Source: Ferruginibacter sp. (lineage in GTDB: Bacteria; Bacteroidota; Bacteroidia; Chitinophagales; Chitinophagaceae). Taken from it: a DNA stretch of 34,757 nt. The translations under genes were made by a program, and so were the position numbers. The stretch is from the NCBI GenBank assembly GCA_019638635.1, contig JAHBTM010000019.1:1-34757 (forward strand). The letters run 5' to 3'. Each line of letters starts with the position of its first letter. The first letter of the stretch is position 1. Shown in pieces: positions 15,864 through 24,329 of the stretch. The notes below the pieces were generated by a model. It made no database searches and had not been told where the DNA came from. It was given only the letters and a program-made list of their open reading frames with translations.

Positions 15864-16662
15864 AACCCGCTTTTAAATTTTCTTTCTCTTTCTGAGTTAA
15901 CTTACCTCTTTTCTCCCCACGCTTATAATCGTACGCCACCACAATCGAATTGGCATCCAGCAACACGCCTTGTAAACGCCCGTATGGGCACACCACAATA
16001 CACACCTGCTCCCTGAACCACCAGTACACAAAGAAAAACACGGTTGTAAACAACAACAATGCCGCCAATGTGCCTATCGATTCACCGGGGTGGGTTACAT
16101 AACGTAACAGCTGATCCATACCCACTATATATGCCAGAAAGAAATTGGCTATAATGAAAGAGATGGTATAAAACACAACGAACTTTATTGCTCGCTTTCT
16201 TATTTTTTCACCATTCCAAGGCATTTTTTTCAATTGACGCTGCTGGGTGGCATCTCCGTCGATCCAGTATTCAATTTTACGGAACACCATTTCCATGAAT
16301 ATCGTTTGCGGACAGGCCCATCCGCAAAACACCCTTCCAAATACTACGGTAAACAGAATGATGAACACGATAAAGGTTAACATCCCTATGCCAAAGATGA
16401 AAAAATCCTGTGGCCAAAAAATCATTCCGAATAATATGAACTTTCGCTCAACAATATTGAACATGAAGAGAGGCTCCCCATACACTTTAATAAATGGCAG
16501 CGTGAAAAATACTACCAGATAAAAAACACTAAACCAGGTTCTTAAATTATAGAACTTTCCCTTCGGCTTTTTGGGATGAATAAAGTTGCGTTTTCCTTCC
16601 TTGGTGATGGTAGCCACCGAATCCCGGAATTCTTCCTGTTCATCTGTTAATACATCACTCAT
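15808..16662 (-). CDS. ccoG: CcoG, N-terminal membrane part (frame broken near its end)
   Basis: The preferred start is ATG at 16662 (MSDVLTDEQ); a TTG at 16677 overlapping the ccoP stop is possible. It has four or five membrane helices and the Cys motifs CGWACPQT and CIVVCPYGR of the FixG N-terminal domain. A YDYKRGEKRGK stretch is typical of the linker that precedes the ferredoxin domain. The last 18 residues (cysteine- and glycine-rich, to the TAG at 15808) are out of frame with the family; the Fe-S domain continues in the frame of 15162-15863. Confidence 0.85.
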   Translation of the reverse strand: MSDVLTDEQEEFRDSVATITKEGKRNFIHPKKPKGKFYNLRTWFSVFYLVVFFTLPFIKVYGEPLFMFNIVERKFILFGMIFWPQDFFIFGIGMLTFIVFIILFTVVFGRVFCGWACPQTIFMEMVFRKIEYWIDGDATQQRQLKKMPWNGEKIRKRAIKFVVFYTISFIIANFFLAYIVGMDQLLRYVTHPGESIGTLAALLLFTTVFFFVYWWFREQVCIVVCPYGRLQGVLLDANSIVVAYDYKRGEKRGKLTQKEKENLKAGYGRNCSGKSCSGCAHAGK

Positions 16663-16673
16663 AGTGTTTGTTT

Positions 16674-17828
16674 TCAAGGGTTGGATACATTCTTTGTGCT
16701 ATCAGCAGCCGGTGCTCCTTCCGCTGCAACCGGTGCTTCTTCTTTCCAGATATCTCCCTGTGGTGCCCGCGCATTGGGTGGATTGGTACCGGCCAGTGTT
16801 TTGATATAGCTGGTAAGATTAGAAATTTCTTTAGGAGAATAATTCTTTTCCCATGACTGCATGCCTTTATCCGGATAACCAATTTTGATGGAACGATAAA
16901 TGTCGTTGAGGCCGCCTTTATGAATCCAGTATTCATCGGTTAAATTCGGGCCTGCACCCCCCTCACCCAATTTGCCATGACATGCCCAGCAAGCCATGTT
17001 GTAAATTCGTTTCCCTTCCTCAATGCCTGCTGCGTCAGACAAGGTGATGTTATTTTCATCAATTTTATCAGGCGAAGCCGCATTATATTTTGCCAGTGCG
17101 AAGGCAGCATTTTCCATTTCACGTTCGTACTCCTGAATAGGATCAAGACCATTTCCCACATGGAAATAAAACAGGTAAATAACTGACCCGATAATGGTCA
17201 CATAGAAACCATATTTCCACCATGGTGGAAGCGCATTATCCAATTCGCGTATGCCATCATACTCATGGTCTAACATTACATCCGCTTCCTTTTCAACCGG
17301 TACGGCTTTTGTAAAGAATTTTTTGTCGAATTTTGTCCACCATTCACTGAAAGTGGATTCTTTCGCTTTTTCAGCTTCAGGTTGCAACTCCTGCTGAAAA
17401 CGACGGATCATAAACAACAGGAAAAAAATGGTTACCAGTTCAATAAAAATCACAATCAACAATAGCCAGAACAACATGGCACTAAGTCCGCCATAATTAA
17501 ACCGGGATACTGCTGCAACCGGTGCCGCTGCTTCCTGTGCTTGTGCGCTGAATGAAATCAAAGAAAGCATTGCTGCAACGATAATAGGTACAACCGTCCC
17601 TGATTTTTTTCTGCGTAGGGTTTCCTTACCCAGCGTAAGCAGCACATTGCCCATGCCCCAGATTACAAAAGCGAGGATAATGGTTACCACAATCATTAAC
17701 GCGGCCAGCAGGTTTCCAGACCCGCCACTTGCTGCGGGTGTTGCTGCATCCTGTGCGAGTGCAGGTTGTGCCAGCAAGGCCAGTGCCAGCATCCAGTTGA
17801 ATCTTGTAAAAATATTTTTGCGTTGCAT
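16674..17828 (-). CDS. ccoP: cbb3 oxidase subunit CcoP (monohaem cytochrome c)
   Basis: 384 residues. A signal-like N-terminus (residues 4-25), two further membrane helices (about 40-65 and 115-140) and the CcoP N-terminal motif (LDHEYDGIRELDNALPPWW at 186-204) with its membrane helix (206-224) are visible. The cytochrome c domain follows with a single haem motif CWACH at 280-284. Classical proteobacterial CcoP is dihaem; only one CxxCH is present here. An Ala/Pro-rich tail ends the protein. The subunit passes electrons from periplasmic cytochromes to CcoO. It sits 9 nt after ccoQ. Confidence 0.93.
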   Translation of the reverse strand: MQRKNIFTRFNWMLALALLAQPALAQDAATPAASGGSGNLLAALMIVVTIILAFVIWGMGNVLLTLGKETLRRKKSGTVVPIIVAAMLSLISFSAQAQEAAAPVAAVSRFNYGGLSAMLFWLLLIVIFIELVTIFFLLFMIRRFQQELQPEAEKAKESTFSEWWTKFDKKFFTKAVPVEKEADVMLDHEYDGIRELDNALPPWWKYGFYVTIIGSVIYLFYFHVGNGLDPIQEYEREMENAAFALAKYNAASPDKIDENNITLSDAAGIEEGKRIYNMACWACHGKLGEGGAGPNLTDEYWIHKGGLNDIYRSIKIGYPDKGMQSWEKNYSPKEISNLTSYIKTLAGTNPPNARAPQGDIWKEEAPVAAEGAPAADSTKNVSNP

Positions 17829-17837
17829 AAACAGCTA

Positions 17838-18032
17838 TTAATTTTTAAGGTTGGTGGTTTCGTTGTCATCGTCTAATGGAATTTCAGACAACAACTTAAC
17901 GGTAGATTTTTTCATACTCAGTACGTACACCGTTAACACTATAAAAAACAAGAAGAAAATAAGGAGCGATATGATTGGATAAATCTCCGCACCTGCAATG
18001 GTTTCTGTGTATTGTTTTATGAACTTAAACAT
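17838..18032 (-). CDS. ccoQ: CcoQ-like small cbb3 oxidase subunit
   Basis: 64 residues with one membrane helix (about 20-40, LLIFFLFFIVLTVYVL) and an acidic cytosolic tail (LDDDNE). Size, topology and the position between ccoNO and ccoP identify it as CcoQ, which stabilises the oxidase. Confidence 0.85.
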   Translation of the reverse strand: MFKFIKQYTETIAGAEIYPIISLLIFFLFFIVLTVYVLSMKKSTVKLLSEIPLDDDNETTNLKN

Positions 18033-18041
18033 GGTGTATGA

Positions 18042-19277
18042 TTAATTGGTAGGTTTTGAAATATCGGTACCCAGCCTTTGCATATACGCAATCATGGCAA
18101 TAACTTCCTTATTTGGTGCCACACGGATACTGTCCATTAATAAATTGAGTGAAATTCCTTTAGCCTGTGTCATTAACTCCGCGTTGGCATACTTATCATA
18201 TCCTTTCGGATACGGGACACCCAGCTTTTGCATTGCCCTGATTTTTGCAGGTGTAGAACTGGTATCCAAATCGTTGGTTAGCAAATGTGGATACGCCGGC
18301 ATAATGGAACCTGCACTGATAGACGATGGTTCACGGAAGTGGCGGAAATGCCAACCATCTGTTTTCTTCAGGTTTCCGGCACCTTCACGTGCCAGATCCG
18401 GACCAGTACGCTTGCTTCCCCACTGGAATGGGAAATCGTACACAAACTCACCGGCTTTGGAATATTCACCGTAACGTTCCGTTTCACTTCTGAATGGTCG
18501 AATCATTTGTGAGTGACAGGTATAACATCCTTCTTTTACATATAAATCACGTCCCTGCAATTCAAGTGGTGTATAGGGTTTTACACTGCTGATGGTAGGG
18601 ATATTCGATTTCACCAGGAAGGTGGGAACAAACTCCACAATACCACCAATCAGGATTACAATTAAACTACCGATAAGCATTTGAACCGGCCTTCTTTCCA
18701 GTTTGTGGTGCCAGTGTTCTTTTTGATGGGTATTGGCCAACGGAGCCAGCGGTGCAGCTTCAGCGGCTTCATTATCCACCAGCCTGCCCTGCTTTACTGT
18801 TTTGTTCAGGTTGTACACCATAATGAAGGCACCAATCAGGTAAAGGGTTCCTCCAAATGAACGCATGGCGTAAAACGGTTCGAGATAGGTTACGGTTTCA
18901 AGAAATGAATATTTCAACTGACCGCTTTCCGTAAACTGTTTCCACATACTGCTTTGGGTAAAACCGGCCCAATATAACGGTACCGCATAGAAGACGATTC
19001 CGAGTGTAGCCAGCCAGAAGTGCATGCCGGCTAATTTTTTTGAGTACAGGCTGGTGCTGAAAATTTTGGGTATCAACCAATACAGGATACCAAAGGTGAG
19101 CATCCCGTTCCAGCCCAAACCGCCTACGTGCACGTGTGCCACAATCCAGTCGGTATAATGGCTGATGGCACTCACTGATTTCAGAGAGAGCATCGGGCCT
19201 TCAAATGTAGCCATTCCATATGCAGTAACGGCTACCACCATGAATTTGAGATTCACATCATCCGCACCCGATCCCAC
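18042..19277 (-). CDS. ccoO: CcoN C-terminal part fused to CcoO (cbb3 catalytic/monohaem subunits)
   Basis: From about residue 9 (NLKFMVV) this is the second half of CcoN. It carries the haem ligands in WIVAHVHVGG (H48, H50), followed by the last membrane helices to about 157. A short linker leads into CcoO: a membrane anchor (about 198-215), then the cytochrome c domain with haem motif CYTCHSQ (251-257) and WGSKRTGPDLAREG. The in-frame CcoN-CcoO fusion is typical of Bacteroidota. The ATG at 19277 is not the true start; the gene begins at 20155 and the frame is lost between about 19345 and 19257. Confidence 0.9.
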   Translation of the reverse strand: MGSGADDVNLKFMVVAVTAYGMATFEGPMLSLKSVSAISHYTDWIVAHVHVGGLGWNGMLTFGILYWLIPKIFSTSLYSKKLAGMHFWLATLGIVFYAVPLYWAGFTQSSMWKQFTESGQLKYSFLETVTYLEPFYAMRSFGGTLYLIGAFIMVYNLNKTVKQGRLVDNEAAEAAPLAPLANTHQKEHWHHKLERRPVQMLIGSLIVILIGGIVEFVPTFLVKSNIPTISSVKPYTPLELQGRDLYVKEGCYTCHSQMIRPFRSETERYGEYSKAGEFVYDFPFQWGSKRTGPDLAREGAGNLKKTDGWHFRHFREPSSISAGSIMPAYPHLLTNDLDTSSTPAKIRAMQKLGVPYPKGYDKYANAELMTQAKGISLNLLMDSIRVAPNKEVIAMIAYMQRLGTDISKPTN

Positions 19278-20155
19278 GCCGCGGGCGTAGTAATCCGTTG
19301 ATCATACCACCCCAGCTTGGGAAGATGAGCATGACAGAAAACCACACCCAGAGATTGTGCCCAGTTAGGCAATGCGGTATATAATAAGTGGTGCGGACCT
19401 GCCCAGATATACAGGAAGATGAGCGACCAGAAGTGTATAATGGAAAGTTTGTATGAATACACAGGCCGGTTAGCTGCTTTCGGCAAGAAGTAGTACATCA
19501 AACCGAGGTATGGGGTTGTAAGGAAGAAAGCCACCGCATTGTGTCCGTACCACCACTGAACCAGGGCATCCTGCACACCCGCATACCAGGAATAACTTTT
19601 GAAAAAAGATACCGGTAATTCAAATGAGTTTACAATATGCAATACCGCAACGGTAACAAATGTGGCGATGTAAAACCAGATGGCCACATACAGATGGCGC
19701 TCCCTTCTTTTAAGAATGGTAGCAAACATATTCCATCCGAATACCACCCATATCAATGCAATGGCAATGTCTATCGGCCATTCCAACTCAGCGTATTCCT
19801 TACCGCTGGTCATCCCCAGAGGAAGTGAAATTGCTGCTGCTGCAATAATGAATTGCCATCCCCAGAAGTGAATTTTTGTAAGGGCATCGCTGTACATCCT
19901 TGCCTTACATAATCGTTGAAGGGAATAATAAACACCCATAAAAATACCGTTGCCCACGAATGCAAAAATGACTGCGTTGGTATGCAACGGACGAAGCCTT
20001 CCGAATGAGCCATATTCAGTTACATTCAATGAAGGAAATACAAGTTGTAAGGATACATACAATCCTACTAACATGCCTATAACTCCCCAGAAAACGGTGG
20101 CATAGGCGAAATTTTTGACAATCCGGTTATCGTAATAGAATTTTTCTACCTGCAT
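19253..20155 (-). CDS. ccoN: CcoN N-terminal part (cbb3 oxidase catalytic subunit, frame broken)
   Basis: The start ATG at 20155 (MQVEKFYYDN) lies 16 nt after the ccoS stop; the upstream 22 codons overlap ccoS and are discarded. The piece holds about seven membrane helices with RPLHTNAVIFAF (low-spin haem His), WWYGHNAVAFF and GPHHLLYTALP (CuB ligands). After LGVVF the frame changes three times within about 90 bp. Expected CcoN residues appear successively as MLIFPSWGGMINGLL (frame 2), AWDRVR (frame 1) and DDVNLKFMVV (frame 3). Joined, these give a normal CcoN and continue into the 18042-19277 frame. Confidence 0.88.
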   Translation of the reverse strand: MQVEKFYYDNRIVKNFAYATVFWGVIGMLVGLYVSLQLVFPSLNVTEYGSFGRLRPLHTNAVIFAFVGNGIFMGVYYSLQRLCKARMYSDALTKIHFWGWQFIIAAAAISLPLGMTSGKEYAELEWPIDIAIALIWVVFGWNMFATILKRRERHLYVAIWFYIATFVTVAVLHIVNSFELPVSFFKSYSWYAGVQDALVQWWYGHNAVAFFLTTPYLGLMYYFLPKAANRPVYSYKLSIIHFWSLIFLYIWAGPHHLLYTALPNWAQSLGVVFCHAHLPKLGWYDQRITTPAAWDRVRMM

Positions 20156-20171
20156 GGTTTTGGTTTTGGTT

Positions 20172-20348
20172 TTATTTAGCTTCTTCTGTTTGGGATTTCT
20201 CTTTTTTAGTTTCGTTTTCAAATAACATCCTTACTGACGGAGTATAATCATCGTCGTACTGACCGGATCGTACACTCCATAAAAAGGCGGCCAAGAAACT
20301 GCCGGCTACGACTAAACTGATGGCGATAAGGAGAAATAAAGCACTCAA
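20172..20348 (-). CDS. ccoS: CcoS, small cbb3 maturation protein
   Basis: 58 residues, too short for a usual ORF cut-off. The start is TTG at 20348 (an in-frame TAA lies just upstream). One N-terminal membrane helix (ALFLLIAISLVVAGSFLAA) is followed by FLWSVRSGQYDDDYTPS, the CcoS signature (membrane anchor then W-x-R-x-GQ-DD), and a Lys/Glu-rich tail. CcoS is needed for haem and copper cofactor insertion into cbb3. It is the first gene of the main oxidase operon, just below the FNR-type promoter at 20369-20411. Confidence 0.88.
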   Translation of the reverse strand: MSALFLLIAISLVVAGSFLAAFLWSVRSGQYDDDYTPSVRMLFENETKKEKSQTEEAK

Positions 20349-20368
20349 CGAGGTTGTGTTTTAAAGTT

Positions 20369-20411
20369 CAAAATTAGTTTCCTGTCTGTCGTGCATTTAT
20401 GATGCACATCA
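20369..20411 (-). promoter_or_regulatory. FNR/FixK-type operator and promoter of ccoS-ccoNO operon
   Basis: The operator TGAT-GCAC-ATCA is at 20400-20411 (centre 20405.5). On the minus strand a perfect Bacteroidota -7 element, TAATTTTG (TAnnTTTG), is at 20369-20376 (centre 20372.5). The distance is 33 bp, placing the operator near -41 (class II activation). The ccoS start follows about 20 nt downstream. Confidence 0.8.
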
Positions 20412-20442
20412 TCAAATATCTTGAGGTTTGTCATACGATTGT

Positions 20443-20817
20443 CTACAAACCGGTTTTCTCAGCTTTCCATTTTGACAACATCGTAGCCATCAAAACCAGT
20501 GTGATACTGCTCGCCGGCATCAGGATGGCTGCAATCATCGGAGATAACAAGCCCTGCACTGCAAAGGATAATCCCACCACATTGTACAAAATAGACACTA
20601 CAAAGCCGGTGGCAACCATTCCTTTGGCCTTTCGTGCATACTGTAGAAAGGAAGATAATTTGTACAGCATACTTCCCTGCAATATGGCGTCACAGGCCGG
20701 TGTAAATCTGGTGGAGTGGTCATTCACTGCAATGCCCACATCACTTTGCAACAATGCTCCGGCATCATTGATTCCGTCTCCTACCATCAACACTTTCCTT
20801 CCTGTTGTTGTTTTCAA
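20443..20817 (-). CDS. ccoI: CcoI copper ATPase, C-terminal part
   Basis: Contains the P-type ATPase hinge GDGINDAGALLQSDVGIA and the last two membrane helices. It is the continuation of the 20854-22851 gene; the ATG at 20817 falls inside the P domain and is not a true start. Between the two frames the residues RLNFNVNPSDKLSYI can be read in the third frame, followed by HNQLKTTTGRK, so two single-base shifts about 45 bp apart separate the pieces. Confidence 0.87.
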   Translation of the reverse strand: MKTTTGRKVLMVGDGINDAGALLQSDVGIAVNDHSTRFTPACDAILQGSMLYKLSSFLQYARKAKGMVATGFVVSILYNVVGLSFAVQGLLSPMIAAILMPASSITLVLMATMLSKWKAEKTGL

Positions 20818-20853
20818 TTGGTTATGTAGGATAATTTATCAGAAGGATTTACA

Positions 20854-22851
20854 TTAAAGTTCAATCGAACTGGGGCCCAACACATTTTCCAAACGCGTTT
20901 CCTCTGCATTATTATCACCTGATAATAAGTGTAGTTGATAACCGCTCTCCTTTAATTGATTCATTAATGTGCTTAATCCTTCCCGGTACTTGTTTCCAAC
21001 TTCAAAATATCCTTTTTGACGGTCATTGATATTCACATACACCCTAGAGCCAAGGTGGTTGGGGTAACTATTGGAAAATCCTGTAAAATCAGCTGATCCT
21101 AATCGTACCTGTTCGCTATCCATTACCGCAGCAATGCCACTTCCCGCTTCTTCTTTAAATGAATTCAGTTGGGTAGTTTCTTGTTGTATTTCAGGTAAAC
21201 TCGCATACACCAGTTTACTTAAGGTATGGGAAGAATGTGCAGCGGCCTGACGAACCATTGCGCTCTCTTTACCCGATAACTGTTCACCTTCATAATGAAC
21301 AGAGGATACATCCGACTCAGTAAGTGTACCCGTTTTATCAAACACAATGGTATCAATTGCGGCGAGGGTTTCAACCACTCCGGCATTTTTCAGATAGAGT
21401 TTATTTTTCCCCAGTTGGCGCACCATGCCGCCAAAGGTGAAGGTGGAAGTCAGCAACAGCGAACACGGGCAGGCCACAATGAGTACCGCCGTAACTGCCG
21501 GAAACACTTTTGAAAAATCGTTGATGTACCAATAGGCAAAAGTGAGCGCAGCAATGGTGAGTAAGATAGCTGTAAAATAACGGCTCCATGGATGCACAAA
21601 AGATTCTTGGGTGTGCTTTCTGCCTTTAAGTGACAGCTTGTTCCACAATTCAGTGATATAACTTTGTGAAGGATCTTTCACTGCCTGCAATACTATCTTT
21701 CCTCCGGTTTGTCTGCCACCGGCATAAACAATGTGGCCGCTTTTCACTGTAACCGGACGGTTTTCACCGCTTACAAAACTATAATCAATTAATGCTTCTC
21801 CCTCTTTCAGCAGGGCATCCGCCGGCACCATTTCATCATTGCGAATCACGATCTCTTCACCTTTTTGCAGCTTGGTAAGGGGCACATTCACCTCTGAATG
21901 GTTACGGATAACGGTTACGCCTAATGGAAAATAGGAAAGATAATCCCGGTCGAACGACAAAGATTCATACGTCATATCCTGAAACCAGCGCCCAACCAGC
22001 ATAAAGAAAATAATACCTGTTCCGGAATCCAGGAAACCGGTACCGGTACCTGTAAATATTTCATAATAGCTTCTTCCAAAAGTCATTACAATGGCCAGAA
22101 CAATCGGAATGTCGATGTTCAGATCCCGCTGCCGGATACCTGCCCAGGCTTGTTTAAACAGATCAGATGCTCCATAAAATACAACCGGCAAGGAAAGGAT
22201 AAAACTCAACCAGATAAAGGTTTCGCCTAAACCTCTTTCCGTGATATGTCCGGATGAAAAATAATCCGGTAAACTCAGCATCATGATATTTGCAAAACCA
22301 AAGCCTGAAACACCAATCTTGTATAATTTATTTCTTTTGGCTGTTGATACCGGTTTCTTTGATTGCTGTACATCGTTCAAAGAGATGTGGGGTTCATAAC
22401 CGATAAAGGATAACAGTTCTACCACTTTGCGCAGGGATATTTGATGCGGATTAAACGCAACCAGTACTTCCTTTCTTTGAAATGAGGTGGTGGATGAAAG
22501 GATGCCGGATTCAATGCGGTGCAGATTTTCAAGCAGGTATATACACGATGAACAATGCATTTGGGGCAAACTAAAGGTAGCATGTATCAAATCACCACTA
22601 TTAAACTGAATGAGTTTCTGGATAACGGAGGGGTCATCTAAATAGGCAAAACGATCGCTTCTGAACTTGCCTTTTACTTTAATACCGGGATTTTTATCGA
22701 AATCGTAGTAGCTGCATAAATTGTTTTCATCCAATAAGAGATACACCTGCTTACACCCTGTACAACAGAACACTTTATCATCCATTACAACCGGATCTGT
22801 ACATGCATCTCCGCAATGAAAACAAACCTTTGATACTACCTCTTTCACCAT
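20854..22851 (-). CDS. ccoI: CcoI/FixI copper-exporting P-type ATPase for cbb3, N-terminal part
   Basis: The preferred start is ATG at 22851 (MVKEVVSKVC); an ATG at 22860 would lie almost at the predicted transcript start. The N-terminus has a cysteine-rich metal site (CFHCGDAC, then FCCTGC) and an HMA domain with MHCSSC. Membrane helices follow, then the actuator domain (SGENRPV), the copper channel motif ACPCSL and the phosphorylation site DKTGTLT. The frame is lost after LENVLGPSS near 20875. The complete enzyme would be about 800 residues. It supplies copper for the CuB centre of the oxidase. It has its own operator-promoter at 22868-22910. Confidence 0.9.
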   Translation of the reverse strand: MVKEVVSKVCFHCGDACTDPVVMDDKVFCCTGCKQVYLLLDENNLCSYYDFDKNPGIKVKGKFRSDRFAYLDDPSVIQKLIQFNSGDLIHATFSLPQMHCSSCIYLLENLHRIESGILSSTTSFQRKEVLVAFNPHQISLRKVVELLSFIGYEPHISLNDVQQSKKPVSTAKRNKLYKIGVSGFGFANIMMLSLPDYFSSGHITERGLGETFIWLSFILSLPVVFYGASDLFKQAWAGIRQRDLNIDIPIVLAIVMTFGRSYYEIFTGTGTGFLDSGTGIIFFMLVGRWFQDMTYESLSFDRDYLSYFPLGVTVIRNHSEVNVPLTKLQKGEEIVIRNDEMVPADALLKEGEALIDYSFVSGENRPVTVKSGHIVYAGGRQTGGKIVLQAVKDPSQSYITELWNKLSLKGRKHTQESFVHPWSRYFTAILLTIAALTFAYWYINDFSKVFPAVTAVLIVACPCSLLLTSTFTFGGMVRQLGKNKLYLKNAGVVETLAAIDTIVFDKTGTLTESDVSSVHYEGEQLSGKESAMVRQAAAHSSHTLSKLVYASLPEIQQETTQLNSFKEEAGSGIAAVMDSEQVRLGSADFTGFSNSYPNHLGSRVYVNINDRQKGYFEVGNKYREGLSTLMNQLKESGYQLHLLSGDNNAEETRLENVLGPSSIEL

Positions 22852-22867
22852 GCTGAACATTAAGGTG

Positions 22868-22910
22868 TAAAATTAATTCGGCAGAGGACGGATGTTTATG
22901 ATTTCAATCA
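22868..22910 (-). promoter_or_regulatory. FNR/FixK-type operator and promoter of ccoI
   Basis: The operator TGAT-TTCA-ATCA is at 22899-22910 (centre 22904.5). The minus-strand -7 element TAATTTTA (one mismatch to TAnnTTTG) is at 22868-22875 (centre 22871.5). The spacing is 33 bp, the same as at ccoS. The transcript would begin close to the first ATG, giving a leader of only a few bases, which favours the start at 22851. Confidence 0.75.
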
Positions 22911-23141
22911 ACTTCTACACTGACAAGTTTCCACAATATGAAGTTGAATGTACATATTTTTTAAATATATACGAAAGAATGAACCTGATGGATTTCCACA
23001 GCAATTACTTGTATAATCATATACTGGACAGAATGAGTATGGTAATATTAAAAATAAGGATACGCATTTTCCGGATAGATGATGAACAGATACTTCATTG
23101 ATTTGTTGCGGACACCAGGCTCTCAAACCAAAGAATTCAAC

Positions 23142-23216
23142 TGATAAACATCACGTGAAATCCTTGTCAATACTGATGCGCATCATATTATATTATTCTG
23201 TCACTGTCTATCTTTC
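23142..23216 (+). promoter_or_regulatory. Tandem FNR/FixK-type operators and promoter of fasciclin gene
   Basis: The proximal operator TGAT-GCGC-ATCA (a perfect 12-bp palindrome) is at 23174-23185, centre 23179.5. The -7 element TATCTTTC (one mismatch) is at 23209-23216, centre 23212.5, again 33 bp away. A second perfect operator TGAT-AAAC-ATCA is at 23142-23153, 32 bp (about three helical turns) further upstream. The rest of the 22861-23249 gap holds no gene. Confidence 0.78.
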
Positions 23217-23249
23217 GCGCATAAATTATTAATACCAAAATTGCATGTT

Positions 23250-23807
23250 ATGAAACAAATCCTATTCGTTCAATGTATTGCAGGCGTGCTGTTGATGGCT
23301 TCCTGCAATCAGCCGGATGCATCTAAAACGGATGCGAAGGCCCCGGAGAGTAGCACATCTGTCGGCCAGTCTGCCGTGCAGGATGATGAATCTCAAAAAA
23401 ATGTAGTACAAGTAGCTATTGCCAGTCCTGACCACTCTACATTGGTTAAAGCTGTTCAACAGGCTGAATTGGTAGATGCACTGAGCAATGCCGGTCCTTT
23501 TACCGTATTCGCCCCTACAAATGAAGCCTTCAACAAATTGCCTGCAGGCACACTGGATGGTTTGATGAAACCGGATCAGAAAAGCGCACTGTCTAACATT
23601 CTGGAATACCATGTTTCTCTGGGCGTGTTTAAACCGGAGGCTTTAACCGACGGACTCACACTCGGACAAGTAAATGGTGGCAATGTAACCATCCATGTAA
23701 AAGACGGTAATGTATATGTGGGTGATGCACGTGTGGTTGCCTCTGTACCTGCTGCCAACGGAATTGTGCACGTGATTGACGCAGTCTTACTACCCCCTTC
23801 TAAATAA
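23250..23807 (+). CDS. Fasciclin-domain (FAS1) lipoprotein
   Basis: ATG at 23250 is preferred over an in-frame TTG at 23241. The N-terminus is a lipoprotein signal with lipobox LLMASC, then a Ser/Asp/Lys linker (about residues 18-55). One FAS1 domain follows: TLVKAVQQAELVDALS, then FTVFAPTNEAFNKLP (H1 motif), LEYHVSLGVF, and NGIVHVIDAVLLPP (H2 motif). FAS1 lipoproteins are cell-surface or periplasmic adhesion-type proteins; the exact role is unknown. Control by the same operator type as the oxidase genes suggests a role under oxygen limitation. A terminator follows 23 bp after the stop. Confidence 0.9.
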   Translation: MKQILFVQCIAGVLLMASCNQPDASKTDAKAPESSTSVGQSAVQDDESQKNVVQVAIASPDHSTLVKAVQQAELVDALSNAGPFTVFAPTNEAFNKLPAGTLDGLMKPDQKSALSNILEYHVSLGVFKPEALTDGLTLGQVNGGNVTIHVKDGNVYVGDARVVASVPAANGIVHVIDAVLLPPSK

Positions 23808-23829
23808 GGATAACCTCCTGAACCCGCAC

Positions 23830-23859
23830 ACCGTTTCTATCATAGGAAACGGTTTTTTT
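23830..23859 (+). terminator. Rho-independent terminator after the fasciclin gene
   Basis: Arms ACCGTTTC (23830-23837) and GAAACGGT (23846-23853) flank an 8-nt loop; six T follow to 23859. Confidence 0.88.
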
Positions 23860-23888
23860 ATGCAAGTGCAATTTGTATAATTGAGCAA

Positions 23889-24329
23889 TTAATCGTTGGG
23901 ATGGTGTAATGCAGCAATATATTGAAACTCTTCATCTGTGCATAAAGATTCAATCAGTGGAAATAAAATACGATCTTCCTTTCGGATATGATTGTATAAT
24001 GCATGTCCCAGTGTGTTGAGTTTTTCTACAGTTATAGACGGCTCCCGCAAGGAAAGAAACTGGTTGCTTAATTCCTCATGTTCAGATAAAATTTCTGCTG
24101 CAATCGGTTTCAATTCAGTATAATGACTCAGGTATTCCAACATGCTTTCTTCCGCTTCAAAATGGGAACGAATACCTTCTTCGAAACATTTCAAAGCATA
24201 GGCGGCTTTGTCAGACAACGAAGAAGGCATGCCCTTATAATCCCGCACATTGCTTTTCAGTAATTGAGCCAATATCAGGTTTTGGTGATGCTCGTGTGAG
24301 AATGGAATGATGGATGGATGTCTTTTCAT
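23889..24329 (-). CDS. Hemerythrin-like HHE-domain protein at the end of the nos operon
   Basis: 146 residues from ATG at 24329 (MKRHPSIIPF). That ATG overlaps the nosY stop (TAATG), so an upstream longer frame is discarded. The four-helix bundle carries the diiron ligands of hemerythrins: SHEHHQN (start), HFEAEESM, SEHEEL and NHIRKEDRILFPLIE. Such proteins bind O2 or NO or act in iron-centre repair. Position as the last nos gene suggests a protective or sensing role during N2O or NO metabolism; this is inferred. Confidence 0.87.
   Translation of the reverse strand: MKRHPSIIPFSHEHHQNLILAQLLKSNVRDYKGMPSSLSDKAAYALKCFEEGIRSHFEAEESMLEYLSHYTELKPIAAEILSEHEELSNQFLSLREPSITVEKLNTLGHALYNHIRKEDRILFPLIESLCTDEEFQYIAALHHPND

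Noticed and set aside
20443-22851. Two separate ATPase genes
   Set aside because: The missing P-domain residues are readable in the third frame between the two pieces, so this is one gene with two frame changes.
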